Source: Paenarthrobacter histidinolovorans (GTDB taxonomy: Bacteria > Actinomycetota > Actinomycetes > Actinomycetales > Micrococcaceae). From it: 64,000 nucleotides of DNA. The position numbers and the translations under genes are program-made. The stretch is taken from assembly GCF_014647595.1 (NCBI RefSeq), contig NZ_BMPM01000004.1, positions 245,763-309,762 of the forward strand. Direction: 5' to 3'. Positions 36,633-46,168 of the stretch are shown here, one piece after another (positions within the stretch are counted from its first letter, which is position 1; each line of letters starts with the position of its first letter). The notes beneath the pieces were generated by a model. The model ran no database searches. It saw only the letters and a program-made list of their open reading frames with translations, and had not been told where the DNA came from.

Positions 36633-37982
36633 TCAGGTGTCCCCAGCGCTTGCTGCCTTTTCCTGGATCTGTGCCTCTGCCGCTTCCCGACGCGATATGC
36701 GCCATAGCGCTCCGGAGATGCCCAGCATGAGGAACAGGAGGCTGGCTGCCATGGGGAAGGCGAAGGCGTCGAAGAATCCGAAGGCCAGTGCGGCCGCGGC
36801 GACGCTTGCGAGGACTGATTGGCTCAGTTGGCGCAGTTCGCTGTCCTTGGCCAACCTCCTGGCCTGCCAGGCACAGAGGATGCCGGCAGACACCAGCAGC
36901 AAGAAGGCAATCAGGCCTGCAATGCCGAGTTCGACCAGGAGCCCAAGGTATTGGTTGTCAACGATGACGTAGGCGGGAAGGAAGGTGCCGAACCCCCGGC
37001 CCAGCAGCAATTGCTGGCCTGCCATTCCGAAGGCGGTGGAGTAGCCGTTGGTTCTTGAACTGATGCTGGGGTCGTCGGTTCCAATGGTGAAAAGCCCGAA
37101 GAGGGTTCCGATCATGCCTGGAGTCACTACGTAGATCACCGCCACGAGGAGGGCCGAAACCATCACGGCCCTCCGCCGGAGCTGCTTGGGCCATACCGGC
37201 AGCAGGATCAGGAAAGCCAACGCCATGCAGATCAGCGCGGCCCTGGAGACGGAGAGCATGGCAGCTACGGATATCAGGCCAACGGGGATCCACCAGAGGA
37301 GCCTGCGCTTGGCGGTGTCGTTGAGGGCGAGGGTGATGGCGATCGGCAGGGAGGTGGAGAGGACTACGCCGTATTCAAGGGGGTGCAACGACATGCCGGC
37401 TGCGCGGACAAAGCCTCCCCGGGAATCGATGTTTGCCAGTTCCGAACTGACGCTGAGGCCCGGTATTCTGATCCATTCGATGAGGGACGAGCCGGTGGCG
37501 AACTGGAGCAGGCCAAGAGCTGCTGTCAGTCCCCCTGCCAGAGCTATCCTTCGGAGCAGTGTCCTGGCACTTTCCCGGGTTGTCAGGCCATCCGTTGCTA
37601 TAAGCAGGATCCCTGCCCAGCCCGCGAGCCGCAGGAGGCCGGCGTCGGCGGGGCTGGCTTCGCTTTCCGGCAATCCCCTGACCATGGCGTAGGCGTAGCT
37701 GGACGCTGCGACGATGAGGAAAGCGGTCAGGGCTACCCGCAGGGGATGCGAGCGCCGGATGGATGGTGTTGTGCGCAGCAGCTGGTGCAGGATCCACCAT
37801 GCCAGGGCCAGGAGGGCGAAGAGCGTGCTGGGACGACCAATGGATCCCAGGGACGCTATCACCATGTTCGATGGCAGGGCACATGTCAGCACCAGGTAGA
37901 TGGTGAGGAACAGGGGCGCATCGGACTTCCGCGTGGCCCCTTGTATGCCATCGCGATGAAGCAGCCCGTTAGCCCGGTACAT
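36633..37982 (-). CDS. O-antigen ligase/polymerase-like membrane protein (Wzy type)
   Basis: 449 aa with about 11-12 membrane segments. A long polar loop (about residues 300-345, TIGTDDPSISSRTNGYSTAFGMAGQQLLLGRGFG) is where the Wzy/WaaL family has its conserved catalytic region; the LGRGFGTF motif is typical. In a locus with a flippase and no ABC exporter, it most likely polymerises repeat units outside the membrane. It is the last gene of the leftward operon and overlaps the preceding Wzz-like gene by 14 bases. Confidence 0.85.
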   Translation of the reverse strand: MYRANGLLHRDGIQGATRKSDAPLFLTIYLVLTCALPSNMVIASLGSIGRPSTLFALLALAWWILHQLLRTTPSIRRSHPLRVALTAFLIVAASSYAYAMVRGLPESEASPADAGLLRLAGWAGILLIATDGLTTRESARTLLRRIALAGGLTAALGLLQFATGSSLIEWIRIPGLSVSSELANIDSRGGFVRAAGMSLHPLEYGVVLSTSLPIAITLALNDTAKRRLLWWIPVGLISVAAMLSVSRAALICMALAFLILLPVWPKQLRRRAVMVSALLVAVIYVVTPGMIGTLFGLFTIGTDDPSISSRTNGYSTAFGMAGQQLLLGRGFGTFLPAYVIVDNQYLGLLVELGIAGLIAFLLLVSAGILCAWQARRLAKDSELRQLSQSVLASVAAAALAFGFFDAFAFPMAASLLFLMLGISGALWRISRREAAEAQIQEKAASAGDT

Positions 37983-38685
37983 GGGAGGTCACCTTTGTTC
38001 GGTGGATGCCTGGAGGCCGGGCGTTGGAAGCCCGCTTGGGCGGGTTCCGGCGTCGACGTGGCCGTGAATCAACGATCACCGCCGCCAGTATGGACAGCGT
38101 GGCGGCTATGCCAACCCAGAAGACGGCGCCTTTCACGCGGTTGATTTGGGTTCCTCCGCCGAACACGATTTCAGGGCTGGACGGAGACGTGAGGGTGGTG
38201 ATGAGGGCTTGTTGGACACCTGCCTCTTGTTGGAGGACCACGGATGCCTCATTGATGCTGTCGACAACGTTTTTGAGGACGTCCTTCACCTTTTGGGCAC
38301 TGGAGTCGACCACCTGTACGGACAGGACCGGCCAGCGGAAACTCTTGGCCCATTGGCCTCCACTGTTGAGCAGGGTCACTGAGTAGCCGTGCCGGACCCC
38401 TGCACCATAAAGGGTGCCGCTGGACAGGGTGAGGTCCACAGATGCTGAGTTGTAGTTGGCACGCCGCTCCACCATGGCTGCGAAATCCACCAGCGATGCG
38501 TAGTCGTCACCAGGTATCCAGTAGGCCGGTTCGCGGTCCGGCGCGACGAACGTGACTTCCGCCTTTGTCCAGTAGACGGGCTCGGCGGACCGGACGGCGC
38601 CCAGGGACGCCAGTCCGATGGCGATCCCGATGGCTACGATGTACCAGCGCCTGCCCAGGATGCGGAGAAGGATGGCTGCGGTCAT
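37969..38685 (-). CDS. Wzz/CapA-like chain-length protein, no kinase domain
   Basis: 238 aa. Two membrane helices frame an outer domain: about 15-33 (YIVAIGIAIGLASLGAV) and about 185-205 (GAVFWVGIAATLSILAAVIV). The outer part and a basic tail (RPRRRRNPPKR) fit polysaccharide co-polymerases that set chain length. There is no Walker motif or Tyr-rich tail, so it is the membrane half only. It is the second of two such genes in tandem and is quite different in sequence from the first. It probably works with the polymerase. Confidence 0.75.
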   Translation of the reverse strand: MTAAILLRILGRRWYIVAIGIAIGLASLGAVRSAEPVYWTKAEVTFVAPDREPAYWIPGDDYASLVDFAAMVERRANYNSASVDLTLSSGTLYGAGVRHGYSVTLLNSGGQWAKSFRWPVLSVQVVDSSAQKVKDVLKNVVDSINEASVVLQQEAGVQQALITTLTSPSSPEIVFGGGTQINRVKGAVFWVGIAATLSILAAVIVDSRPRRRRNPPKRASNARPPGIHRTKVTSHVPG

Positions 38686-38687
38686 GG

Positions 38688-39470
38688 TTATCCCGGCCTG
38701 TAGGAGCTGGGAACTACGCTGGCAGTTTCACCTGCGAGGTATGCCGGTTCGTCCGCTGTGGGCCGGTTGCCGGGCACCCGGTCAGCGGAGGAGGGTTTTC
38801 TCTGCCTGGTTGCAGGCGGCGCGGGTGGTTTTGGTCCGGCCGGCTTGTCGGTCGGTTCCTGGCTTTTGCGTTGTTTCCTGGACAGGAGCAAGCCGTCGAT
38901 GAGCACGGTGAGCATGACGCTGAAGGCGACGCCACCGGCAGCGGTAACGAGGAGCAGCTGCGTCCGGGCTTTGACCTCGGGGACTGCTTTGCTGTCTTCC
39001 AGCAATTTCATCGTGGAGATGCGGGACGTGGTTGGCACGTTGAGGACGTCCTGCAGCTCAGTCAGGGCCACGGGTGCCTGGTTCATCACAGAATCAAGGA
39101 TCTTGAGTGCTTGGTCGGCGTCCCCTGAAGAGGCTGTGATGAGCAGGATGGCACCGCTGGTTCCCTTGTCGGCTTCAGCGGTGAAGGTGCTGGCTCCGCT
39201 TTGCTCACGGATGGTTTCCTTGAATTCCTCGGAGGACATCTTGCGGGTGAGGATGTCCAGTGCCTCGCTCATGCCTCCCAGCCCCAGATACGGGTTCCCG
39301 GCTTCTCCGACGCTCTTGGTAGAGGGCAGGAGGACCAGGCTCGCCTGGGCTTTGTAGTTATCGGGCGCGTTCTGCTGAAGGTAGAAGCAGGCGCCTGCGG
39401 TCACGGCAAGTCCCAGTACGACGATGAACCATCGGCGTATCAGGCTTTTCAGTATCTTTTGTACCTGCAT
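38688..39470 (-). CDS. Wzz-like chain-length determinant, no kinase domain
   Basis: 260 aa. Membrane helices at about 14-31 (WFIVVLGLAVTAGACFYL) and about 170-192 (LLLVTAAGGVAFSVMLTVLIDGLLL) flank an outer domain with the common Wzz pattern (YKAQASLVLLPSTKSVG, NPYLGLGGMSEALDILTRKM). The C-terminal 60 residues are Pro/Lys-rich and cytoplasmic. No ATPase domain follows. It lies 2 bases upstream of the second Wzz-like gene. Confidence 0.8.
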   Translation of the reverse strand: MQVQKILKSLIRRWFIVVLGLAVTAGACFYLQQNAPDNYKAQASLVLLPSTKSVGEAGNPYLGLGGMSEALDILTRKMSSEEFKETIREQSGASTFTAEADKGTSGAILLITASSGDADQALKILDSVMNQAPVALTELQDVLNVPTTSRISTMKLLEDSKAVPEVKARTQLLLVTAAGGVAFSVMLTVLIDGLLLSRKQRKSQEPTDKPAGPKPPAPPATRQRKPSSADRVPGNRPTADEPAYLAGETASVVPSSYRPG

Positions 39471-39523
39471 GTCCTGCTCTTACCTTTCGTTGAGTGTCTT
39501 TGGGTGAGGACCAGGCGTACGGC

Positions 39524-40426
39524 TCAGGTCCTGGACACTGTGCTTTTCCGGTGGGCAACCAGCGTCTTGACCCGATCGATGCCCTGCGTGCCCAGCAGTG
39601 CAATGGTCACGGCCTTGGCTGCCCTCCGGGCGAGCTCCCGCAACGCACGGAGGGGAGATTCGTACACCCGGTCCGCCACGATCGACCTGGCAGTGGGGAT
39701 GGGGGCGTCGGACAGAAGACCCGGGAAAAGTCCCTTGTACGGTCCGGGGGAAACGCGCCGGCCGCGGATTCTGTTGCTGACGTTGTGGTCGTGGACCAGC
39801 TGCAGCCAGCCAGGTGAGCCCCGGAGCGTTGTGACGTCCATGGATTGCCCCAGCCGGTTGTGCCACGCCGCCCAGCACGTCACAGGATCGGACCAGGGGG
39901 CGCTGACCGAGCAGAACGCGTTGCGGGGGTCGTTCCTGAGGTAAACCGAACCATCCCCCATCACCAAGCCGGACACCAGGTAGATCGCGGTGGTACCCGG
40001 GTTCTCGGCCGCTTTCTGCACCCGGTCCACGAAATCGATGGACAACCCGTCATCGTTGTCCAGATTGGTGGTCAGGAGCGTGCCACGTTCGCCCCCTGTG
40101 ACTGTCCTGATGTCTTCAAGCAATTCGGAGGGGCTGACCTCGGTCCTGAACAGGGGAACGAAGGTGCCGTCCCGGTTCAGGTCCTGCACGCGGTCCAGCA
40201 GCCAGGCGGGACTTTCCGGGTCGAAGTAGATGATCCACCGGAAGTCCTGGTTGGCCTGCGCTTTAACGGAAGGCAGACAGTAGTGCTCGAATAGCGCTAT
40301 CCGGTCCCTCAGCCACCCTTCCTTGGCCCGTACAAGGCTTTCAAAACCCCGGGAAGGAAGATTGAATCTTGTGAGCAAAACGTGGTCAATACCCGACGGC
40401 GGGTTCCCCGGCTTATCAACGTTCAT
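39524..40426 (-). CDS. putative rhamnosyltransferase-type glycosyltransferase
   Basis: 300 aa from an ATG with a GAGGAG site. The sequence DHVLLTRFNLPSR, WLRDRIALFEHYCLPSVKAQANQDFRWIIYFDPESP and LLTTNLDNDDGLSIDFVDRV (with an acidic DNDD in place of DxD) is that of the putative rhamnosyl transferase family (Pfam PF11316 as I recall it). With rmlA-D nearby, transfer of L-rhamnose is a reasonable inference. It overlaps the upstream gene by 11 bases. Confidence 0.8.
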   Translation of the reverse strand: MNVDKPGNPPSGIDHVLLTRFNLPSRGFESLVRAKEGWLRDRIALFEHYCLPSVKAQANQDFRWIIYFDPESPAWLLDRVQDLNRDGTFVPLFRTEVSPSELLEDIRTVTGGERGTLLTTNLDNDDGLSIDFVDRVQKAAENPGTTAIYLVSGLVMGDGSVYLRNDPRNAFCSVSAPWSDPVTCWAAWHNRLGQSMDVTTLRGSPGWLQLVHDHNVSNRIRGRRVSPGPYKGLFPGLLSDAPIPTARSIVADRVYESPLRALRELARRAAKAVTIALLGTQGIDRVKTLVAHRKSTVSRT

Positions 40427-41609
40427 GGCTTGCTCCTCGAACGGATTGAACTGTGGTGCGTACCTTCGTGTAGCGCACCTTCGTGTTGCGCTCTGGCACC
40501 GGCTGTGTGCACAGCTCCCTGATTCCGGCGGCCCGCACATCCCACGAGTTCGCCGCCGCGACACGCCGCATCTCTTCGCGTTGCCCCAGGTCCGGACGCC
40601 GCTGCAGGGCAGCCCTGACCAGATCCACGAATGCCTCCCGGCTGCTTGCAACAGCTAAGGCGCTGCACTGAAGTGAGCGCACCGAAGGTAAATCCGTAGC
40701 TACCACGGGCAGGCCCGACGACAGGTATTCCAGGGTCTTCAGGGGGAAGCTGGATCTGTTGAACTCCGTGTCGGCATAGGGGGTGATCCCGACGGATGCA
40801 CTCTGAAGCAGCCGCTGTACGTCAGTGGGAGGCAGTGGTCCACGCCAATCCACGTTGTCCCGGCCCAGAAAGTCGTCCAGACGCTGCCGGGTTGTTGGGT
40901 TCGAGTCAGTCCGCGGACCGATGATCAGGAGGCTAAGCCCGGCGTCGGCCAGGGACTCCAGCACCTCAAGGTCCAATCGTTCATTGAGTTGTCCCACCAG
41001 TACCGTGACCGGCCTCCGGTGTTCGTTGGTGCCGGGAGCAGGTGGGCGGCACCCATTGGGAAGAACCCCCACGGGCCGTCCTGAGACATCGGACATCTTG
41101 GCGGCCAAGCCGGCCGAGACAGCGGTGATGACGTCGGCCGCCTGGATATTGCGTTCAAGGCAGCGCTTGAGATAGTCGGAGGGGAATCCGATCAAGTCAG
41201 CCGCGGCCAGCCAGTCATCGGTCAGATGCAGCAGCCGTACGCCGTTGCCGCGGCCGGGGAACGCTACAACCGGGGAAGCATTGACGACTGCCGCCACCGG
41301 ACCACCTGCAGTCTTCACAGCGTTGTCCATGCAGCGCCGTGCAATGGCTTCAGTCACGGGCAGGCCAAGCCTGCTGCTGAAGAGTGGCGGGGCAGGAAGC
41401 CGCAGGCGCGACAAGTGGGGTGTCATGACCTCCGGGATCCCGCGCAGGCTGCCCACCGCGTGATTCCGCACATCCGCGAACCGGAAGACGGACGCAGGCT
41501 GGTCAACCCACAGGACCGGGCCTGTCACCGCCAAGGACTCAGCCAGCAGACGATCCGTTCCCGGCAGGCCATCCCATTGTCCGCCGGAGATATACATGAT
41601 CGGGTCCAT
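40416..41609 (-). CDS. GT-B glycosyltransferase (GT4/GT1-like)
   Basis: 397 aa. The fold has a weak N-terminal Rossmann half and a clear C-terminal one with GLPVVATDLPSVRSL and GITPYADTEFNRSSFPLKTLEYLSSGLP, matching the donor-binding ExxxxxG motif. The enzyme resembles those that open with MYISGGQWDGLPGTD. A GTG at 41612 and ATG at 41609 are possible starts; the ATG has better spacing from GGGAGG. Both overlap the upstream stop. The C-terminus carries a small duplication (TKVR twice) encoded by a 15-bp tandem repeat (40458-40487). Confidence 0.85.
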   Translation of the reverse strand: MDPIMYISGGQWDGLPGTDRLLAESLAVTGPVLWVDQPASVFRFADVRNHAVGSLRGIPEVMTPHLSRLRLPAPPLFSSRLGLPVTEAIARRCMDNAVKTAGGPVAAVVNASPVVAFPGRGNGVRLLHLTDDWLAAADLIGFPSDYLKRCLERNIQAADVITAVSAGLAAKMSDVSGRPVGVLPNGCRPPAPGTNEHRRPVTVLVGQLNERLDLEVLESLADAGLSLLIIGPRTDSNPTTRQRLDDFLGRDNVDWRGPLPPTDVQRLLQSASVGITPYADTEFNRSSFPLKTLEYLSSGLPVVATDLPSVRSLQCSALAVASSREAFVDLVRAALQRRPDLGQREEMRRVAAANSWDVRAAGIRELCTQPVPERNTKVRYTKVRTTVQSVRGASHER

Positions 41610-42883
41610 CACGCCTCCCTCGAGACGAATGGCCCACGCGCGTCAGCACGCACTGCGACCGGAAGGGCGTTGAAGTCCTCCGCGGGCTGGTGGCCCCGGA
41701 GTCGCTGGTAGCGCCGTCGAACCACGTAGGAGGTGTACTGGATCCCGGCGGCAGCTTCAGCCCACAGACCGGACCCCATGCCGGGGCCACCTGCCAGGGA
41801 GCCCCGGTACAACTCAGTTTGGTGTTGCGCCGCGGAAGCGAGCGAAAACCTGTCTTCCACCACTGAACGGCCGAAAGCGCCCAATGACTTCCTCAAGGGG
41901 GCGTCCGTGAGGAGATCCCCCAGGATGGAAACCAGCCCATGGGTGCCTGGACCTGTCGAACCCGGACCGGAACCGTACCAACCCTGCCAAAGAAACACGG
42001 GCAGGGACTCCGGGGTGAGCAGTTCCCAAAACCCCCTTTCGCCCTGGACAATCAAGGGTTTTTCGAAGGAAAGGCCCCGGAGGGCGGACCCGCCCATGCC
42101 AAGGACGGCATCAGCCACCGCGTAAGCCGGCCTGGGGTCGGCCAGTTCACCGGTGAGGATAACCGTGCGCTCCCCCGTCGCTTCGTTGACGCGTTCGGCG
42201 CGCTCGCTGACCACCGCTTCCGCCGGACCTGAACCGGTGATGAGCAAACACACCTTGAGATCCCCGGCGAGTTGGCCTACGGCATCAATCGCCGACAGGA
42301 TGCCCTCAAGCTTGAGTTCCTTGGCCAGCCGGGAGACACAAACCACGGTGGGAACGTCCTCAGGCAATCCCCACCGGGCACGAAACCCGTCCACGTCCAC
42401 TTCGTCGGCCGCACGGTTCGCTGCCAGGTCCACGGGTGGTTCCAGCAAGTGGACACGGCGGCGGCCGGAGGACAACTCGGCCTGACGGATCTGCTCAGTG
42501 CCAACCATCAGGGGCATGGACTTTGGGATGAACGGCGCCACCGCCATGGACATCACCGTGGCCACGGCGGTGGTACCCCGCACCAGCTTGGAGGCCGCAA
42601 GGCACTCCAAGGCCGGGGGCCACTCGTAGCCGTGAACAATGTCGATCCTGCGCTCGCGGACGGTGCGGACCAGAGCGCTGATGACAGACGGTGAAGGTCG
42701 CTTGCCTGGTGCAGGGGCGGGTATGAACTCCAACCCCAGGCCTGCTCCCCTCTCGGCGAGCGGCCCGGGCTGTCCAAAAAGAATGACCTCATGGCCCAGT
42801 TCCTTGACAGCGGCACCGAGTTCGATGGCGTTCAGCTGGCTGCCGCCCATGCGGAGATCGTGCGGGTAGACCAGGATTCTCAT
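41609..42883 (-). CDS. GT4-family glycosyltransferase
   Basis: 424 aa from an ATG that overlaps the flippase stop (ATGA). The N-terminus is typical GT-B (MRILVYPHDLRMGGSQLNAIELGAAV), with a donor domain containing VCVSRLAKELKLEGIL, GSGPAEA and VLGMGGSALRGLSFEKPLIVQG. The ExxxxxE motif of retaining GT4 enzymes is replaced by SALRGLSFEKP. Sugar specificity is not visible. It is translated coupled to the flippase and to the next glycosyltransferase. Confidence 0.87.
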   Translation of the reverse strand: MRILVYPHDLRMGGSQLNAIELGAAVKELGHEVILFGQPGPLAERGAGLGLEFIPAPAPGKRPSPSVISALVRTVRERRIDIVHGYEWPPALECLAASKLVRGTTAVATVMSMAVAPFIPKSMPLMVGTEQIRQAELSSGRRRVHLLEPPVDLAANRAADEVDVDGFRARWGLPEDVPTVVCVSRLAKELKLEGILSAIDAVGQLAGDLKVCLLITGSGPAEAVVSERAERVNEATGERTVILTGELADPRPAYAVADAVLGMGGSALRGLSFEKPLIVQGERGFWELLTPESLPVFLWQGWYGSGPGSTGPGTHGLVSILGDLLTDAPLRKSLGAFGRSVVEDRFSLASAAQHQTELYRGSLAGGPGMGSGLWAEAAAGIQYTSYVVRRRYQRLRGHQPAEDFNALPVAVRADARGPFVSREA

Positions 42884-44346
42884 GGCGATGCCACCTCCCG
42901 TCCGCGCCCCCACATCCGGACGTCCCGCAGGTCCTGCCGCCGCAGTCCCATGGTTGCTGCCATCGCGACGAGTCCCAGACCCGTGGATACGAGGACGCCA
43001 ACCACAGGTGAATCCAGCACCTGGGTCATGGCCCAGCAGCCTGCTGCAGTCAGCGCCGCAATGACCGTGGGAAAAGCCAGGCGCTTGCCCACGGCCAGGA
43101 GCGGCACGTTGGCTTGCCGGAGAGCCCGGAGATACAGCGGCGACGTCACAAGCAAGGCAACCAGCACAGGAACAGCTGCCAGCCCAGGCATGCCTGCGAG
43201 CGCACCACCGCCCAGCAGCGCCGGAACCAGCACGATCAGTGCGACGACCTGCACATTCAATATGGACAGCGACGAGCCCAGAACCACGAGGTAGTCGTAC
43301 AGCAGCTCATGGAGGATGCGGAACACTGTGAGGGGCGCCAACCACATCAGCGCCAAGCCCGCCGGTGCCCAGGCATCCCCGTACACAACCCTGACAAGGG
43401 GCAGCGCACACCCCACCATCACGGCAGAGACGGGCAACACCACAGCCGAAACTGCTCCGATCATCGCAAGCAATGCCGCCTTCATGTCATCGGGCCGGTC
43501 CTGGAGCCTGGCGAAGGTCGCCGGGGCCACGCTTCGCAGGGGCTGTGAGAGCAAGCTTGAGGGCCACCCCGCCATGTTGAATGCCATGACGTAGAAGCCG
43601 AGGACTACCGGACCAAACAACCGTCCAGCGATGAGTTGGTCAACGTAGCCCACGGCAAAGACCACCGCGCTCGCACCTGCCAACGGCAGTCCGAAGGCCA
43701 GGAGCTGTTTTGCGGACGTGGGTGAGAATCCGAAACGGTACGGCAGGGGTGAATAGGCAAGGAACAGGACGGCGGCGACGAGGCTGGCCAGGACCCTGCC
43801 CACGGCAAGGCTCATCGCTCCCATGCCGCCTATCACCAGGAGCAACGAAACGCCCGCCCCCAACCACACGTTGACTTGGTCGATGACCATCCGCTGTCCC
43901 TGGCGGAAGTTGCGCTGCAACAGGGCCGCAGGCGTGGCTACCAGACCGTTGAGCACGATGCAGAAGGACAGGGCCCTGACCACGTCCGTGGCTGCCTCAT
44001 TCCCCATGGCCGCCGTGAAGAGTGGCGCAATTGCATAGGAAAGGCCGAACAGAAGGACACTGCAGGCAACAGAGATGGTGGTGACGGTCGCGGCTATGTC
44101 CTTCGGATCCCCCGGCCAGCGGACGATCGCCAGGCTGACACCCAATTCGTTGAAGCTCAGGACGGCGACGAGCGCAATGAACGCCACCGCGTAGGTACCG
44201 AATTCCTCTGGCCCCAGCAGTCGCGCCAAGGCGATACCAATTCCAATGGTCCCGAGCTTGGTGATGAAGGCGTTGGCGACGCTGATCACGAACGCCCTGG
44301 TGGGGGTTGGCCCCTTTCGCGGGGTGACCGCGCTCCGAAGGGTCAC
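42880..44346 (-). CDS. Wzx-type lipid-linked oligosaccharide flippase
   Basis: 488 aa with about 12-14 membrane segments, in the MOP/polysaccharide transporter superfamily (FVISVANAFITKLGTIGIGIALARLLGPEEFGTYAVAFIAL). It should move undecaprenyl-linked repeat units across the membrane for polymerisation. Starts at a GTG within the stop of the acetyltransferase gene (GTGA) and overlaps the next gene by 4 bases. With the Wzy-like and Wzz-like genes it defines the Wzx/Wzy-dependent pathway. Confidence 0.9.
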   Translation of the reverse strand: MTLRSAVTPRKGPTPTRAFVISVANAFITKLGTIGIGIALARLLGPEEFGTYAVAFIALVAVLSFNELGVSLAIVRWPGDPKDIAATVTTISVACSVLLFGLSYAIAPLFTAAMGNEAATDVVRALSFCIVLNGLVATPAALLQRNFRQGQRMVIDQVNVWLGAGVSLLLVIGGMGAMSLAVGRVLASLVAAVLFLAYSPLPYRFGFSPTSAKQLLAFGLPLAGASAVVFAVGYVDQLIAGRLFGPVVLGFYVMAFNMAGWPSSLLSQPLRSVAPATFARLQDRPDDMKAALLAMIGAVSAVVLPVSAVMVGCALPLVRVVYGDAWAPAGLALMWLAPLTVFRILHELLYDYLVVLGSSLSILNVQVVALIVLVPALLGGGALAGMPGLAAVPVLVALLVTSPLYLRALRQANVPLLAVGKRLAFPTVIAALTAAGCWAMTQVLDSPVVGVLVSTGLGLVAMAATMGLRRQDLRDVRMWGRGREVASP

Positions 44347-45005
44347 TGGGCCCCCTCCAGCGCGGGGGTATTGCCGCGCCTGATCACCCGGGCAGGGACG
44401 CCGGCCCAGGTCTCGTCTTCGGGAACATCGTTCAGGACGGCCGCTCCCATGCCGATGGTCGCTTTCGCCCCGATGGACCTGCCCTCGCGCACACTGGCGT
44501 TCATTCCGATGTACGCTGCCCGCCCGATCCGCACGTTCCCGCCCAACGAAACACCCGACGCGAACGTTGCGAAGTCATTGATGACGTCGTCGTGGGTGAA
44601 GGTAACCCCTGGCATGGCGACGACGTGACTGCCGATGGTGACCGACGCCGTCATGCTGACGTGGGCCAGGATGATGCTGCCACGGCCGATCACGCACCCT
44701 TCCGGAACGCTGACGGAGGGGTCTATGGCTGTGGCGTAGCGTTCTTCGTCGAGCCCCAGGCTTCGAAGCCGCATCACCACAGCCTCGCGGCCGCTTCCGG
44801 ATCCGATGCAGACCAGCAGTAGCGCGTGGGGGAACTTGAGCGCATCGCGGATGGGACCAAGCACATGCGCCCCGTCCACTACCCGGCCGTTTTTGTCCTC
44901 GTCGTCGTCGAGGATTCCGATGACGTCGAACGGGCCGCTGCTGCGGACCATGGCCAGCACCTCCCGGGCAAGGCCGCTGGCAGCGATGAGGAGAAGTTCG
45001 CTCAT
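44343..45005 (-). CDS. NeuD/PglD-type sugar O/N-acyltransferase
   Basis: 220 aa. An N-terminal nucleotide-sugar-binding domain (LLLIAASGLAREVLAMV, IGILDDDEDKNGR) is followed by a left-handed beta-helix of hexapeptide repeats (about 95-200, GCVIGRGSIILAHVSMTASVTIGSHVVAM) ending in GVPARVI. The catalytic base His of PglD-type enzymes could be in HDDVI. It most likely acetylates the amino group installed by the adjacent DegT-type aminotransferase. Overlaps both neighbours by 4 bases. Confidence 0.88.
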   Translation of the reverse strand: MSELLLIAASGLAREVLAMVRSSGPFDVIGILDDDEDKNGRVVDGAHVLGPIRDALKFPHALLLVCIGSGSGREAVVMRLRSLGLDEERYATAIDPSVSVPEGCVIGRGSIILAHVSMTASVTIGSHVVAMPGVTFTHDDVINDFATFASGVSLGGNVRIGRAAYIGMNASVREGRSIGAKATIGMGAAVLNDVPEDETWAGVPARVIRRGNTPALEGAQ

Positions 45006-46168
45006 TGTGGGTGCCTCGAAGCGCGGAGGACCGAGTCGATGACCCTGACCTGGTCGTGGAGGGCGAGTTGGTGGTAGAGGGGCAGGATGAGCGTATGGTC
45101 CGTCAGCCAGTTGGTGACCTCCAGGGACGCCCCGCCGGTGTCCTTGCCCGCGTACGCGGGTTGACGGTGGGCTGCCATGATGCCCCGCCGCGCAGAAATG
45201 CCGTCCTGTGCCAGGTGGGCCATCAGCCCATCCCTCCCCAAGGGAAACGCGGGCCCGATTTCCATCCAGCAGGATTGGAAATTTCCAATGCCATACCCGG
45301 GGTCGCCCACCAGCCGGAGGCCTTCGACGCCGGCGAACGCGTTTGCGTAGGTGGCGGCCAGTTCACGACGCCGCTGGACGGCTTCCCGGAGGCGGCCCAG
45401 TTGGACAAGCCCGACGGCGGCCTGAAGGTCGGTCATGCGGTAGTTGAACCCGACCTCCAGGTACTCTTCGGGCGGTGCCAGGATGCTGGCGTGCCGGTCC
45501 GCGGCTGAAACGCTCATCGCATGCTCCCGGAGTCGTCGTGCCCTGTCCGCGTAGTCCTGCCGCGGAGTTGAGAGCATTCCGCCCTCTCCGGTGGTGAGGA
45601 TCTTGCGGGGGTGGAAGGACCAAGCCGCCACTTCTGCGCCGGCACCGACCGGGCGGCCGTGGTAGCGGGAGCCAATGGCGCAGGCGGCGTCTTCCACCAC
45701 GATGATCCCGCGGGGCTCGCACAGGGCCCTGATGGGATCGAGGTCAACGGGGACCCCGCCCTGGTCCACGGCGATGACTGCCTTGGTGCCCCTGGTCAGA
45801 GCTTTCTCCACAGTCTCTGCCGTCAAGCACCCGGTCTCCAGCTCGACGTCGGCGAACACAGGACGTGCTCCTATGTAGGTTGCGGCATTGGCGGTGGCAA
45901 TGAAGGAGAAGGACGGGACCACGACGTCATCGCCCGGTCCAACGCCGGCAACTGCGAGCGCCAGATGGAGGGCTGAGGTGCAGCTGGACGTGGCCACTGC
46001 GTGACCGGCCGATTGCTCCGCCGCAAATGCTTCTTCGAACTGCCGGACCTTGGGCCCTTGGGCTACCCAACCGGATGCGATCACTTCAGCCACTGCTTGG
46101 GCTTCCTCCGGGCCCAGCCAGGGCTTCATGACGTCGATGCGGGCCAGGCGCGTTTCCGAGATGGTCAT
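45002..46168 (-). CDS. DegT/DnrJ/EryC1/StrS-family sugar aminotransferase
   Basis: 388 aa. A PLP enzyme that aminates a keto-sugar nucleotide. Key parts: GWVAQGPKVRQFEEAFA, SSCTSALHLALA, VVPSFSFIATANAA, VVEDAACAIGSRY and the PLP-lysine segment SFHPRKILTTGEGGM. With the NeuD-like acetyltransferase and the Gfo/Idh oxidoreductase it forms a cassette for an N-acetylated amino sugar. The ATG overlaps the epimerase stop (ATGA). The upstream extension to 46246 is not supported. Confidence 0.92.
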   Translation of the reverse strand: MTISETRLARIDVMKPWLGPEEAQAVAEVIASGWVAQGPKVRQFEEAFAAEQSAGHAVATSSCTSALHLALAVAGVGPGDDVVVPSFSFIATANAATYIGARPVFADVELETGCLTAETVEKALTRGTKAVIAVDQGGVPVDLDPIRALCEPRGIIVVEDAACAIGSRYHGRPVGAGAEVAAWSFHPRKILTTGEGGMLSTPRQDYADRARRLREHAMSVSAADRHASILAPPEEYLEVGFNYRMTDLQAAVGLVQLGRLREAVQRRRELAATYANAFAGVEGLRLVGDPGYGIGNFQSCWMEIGPAFPLGRDGLMAHLAQDGISARRGIMAAHRQPAYAGKDTGGASLEVTNWLTDHTLILPLYHQLALHDQVRVIDSVLRASRHPQ

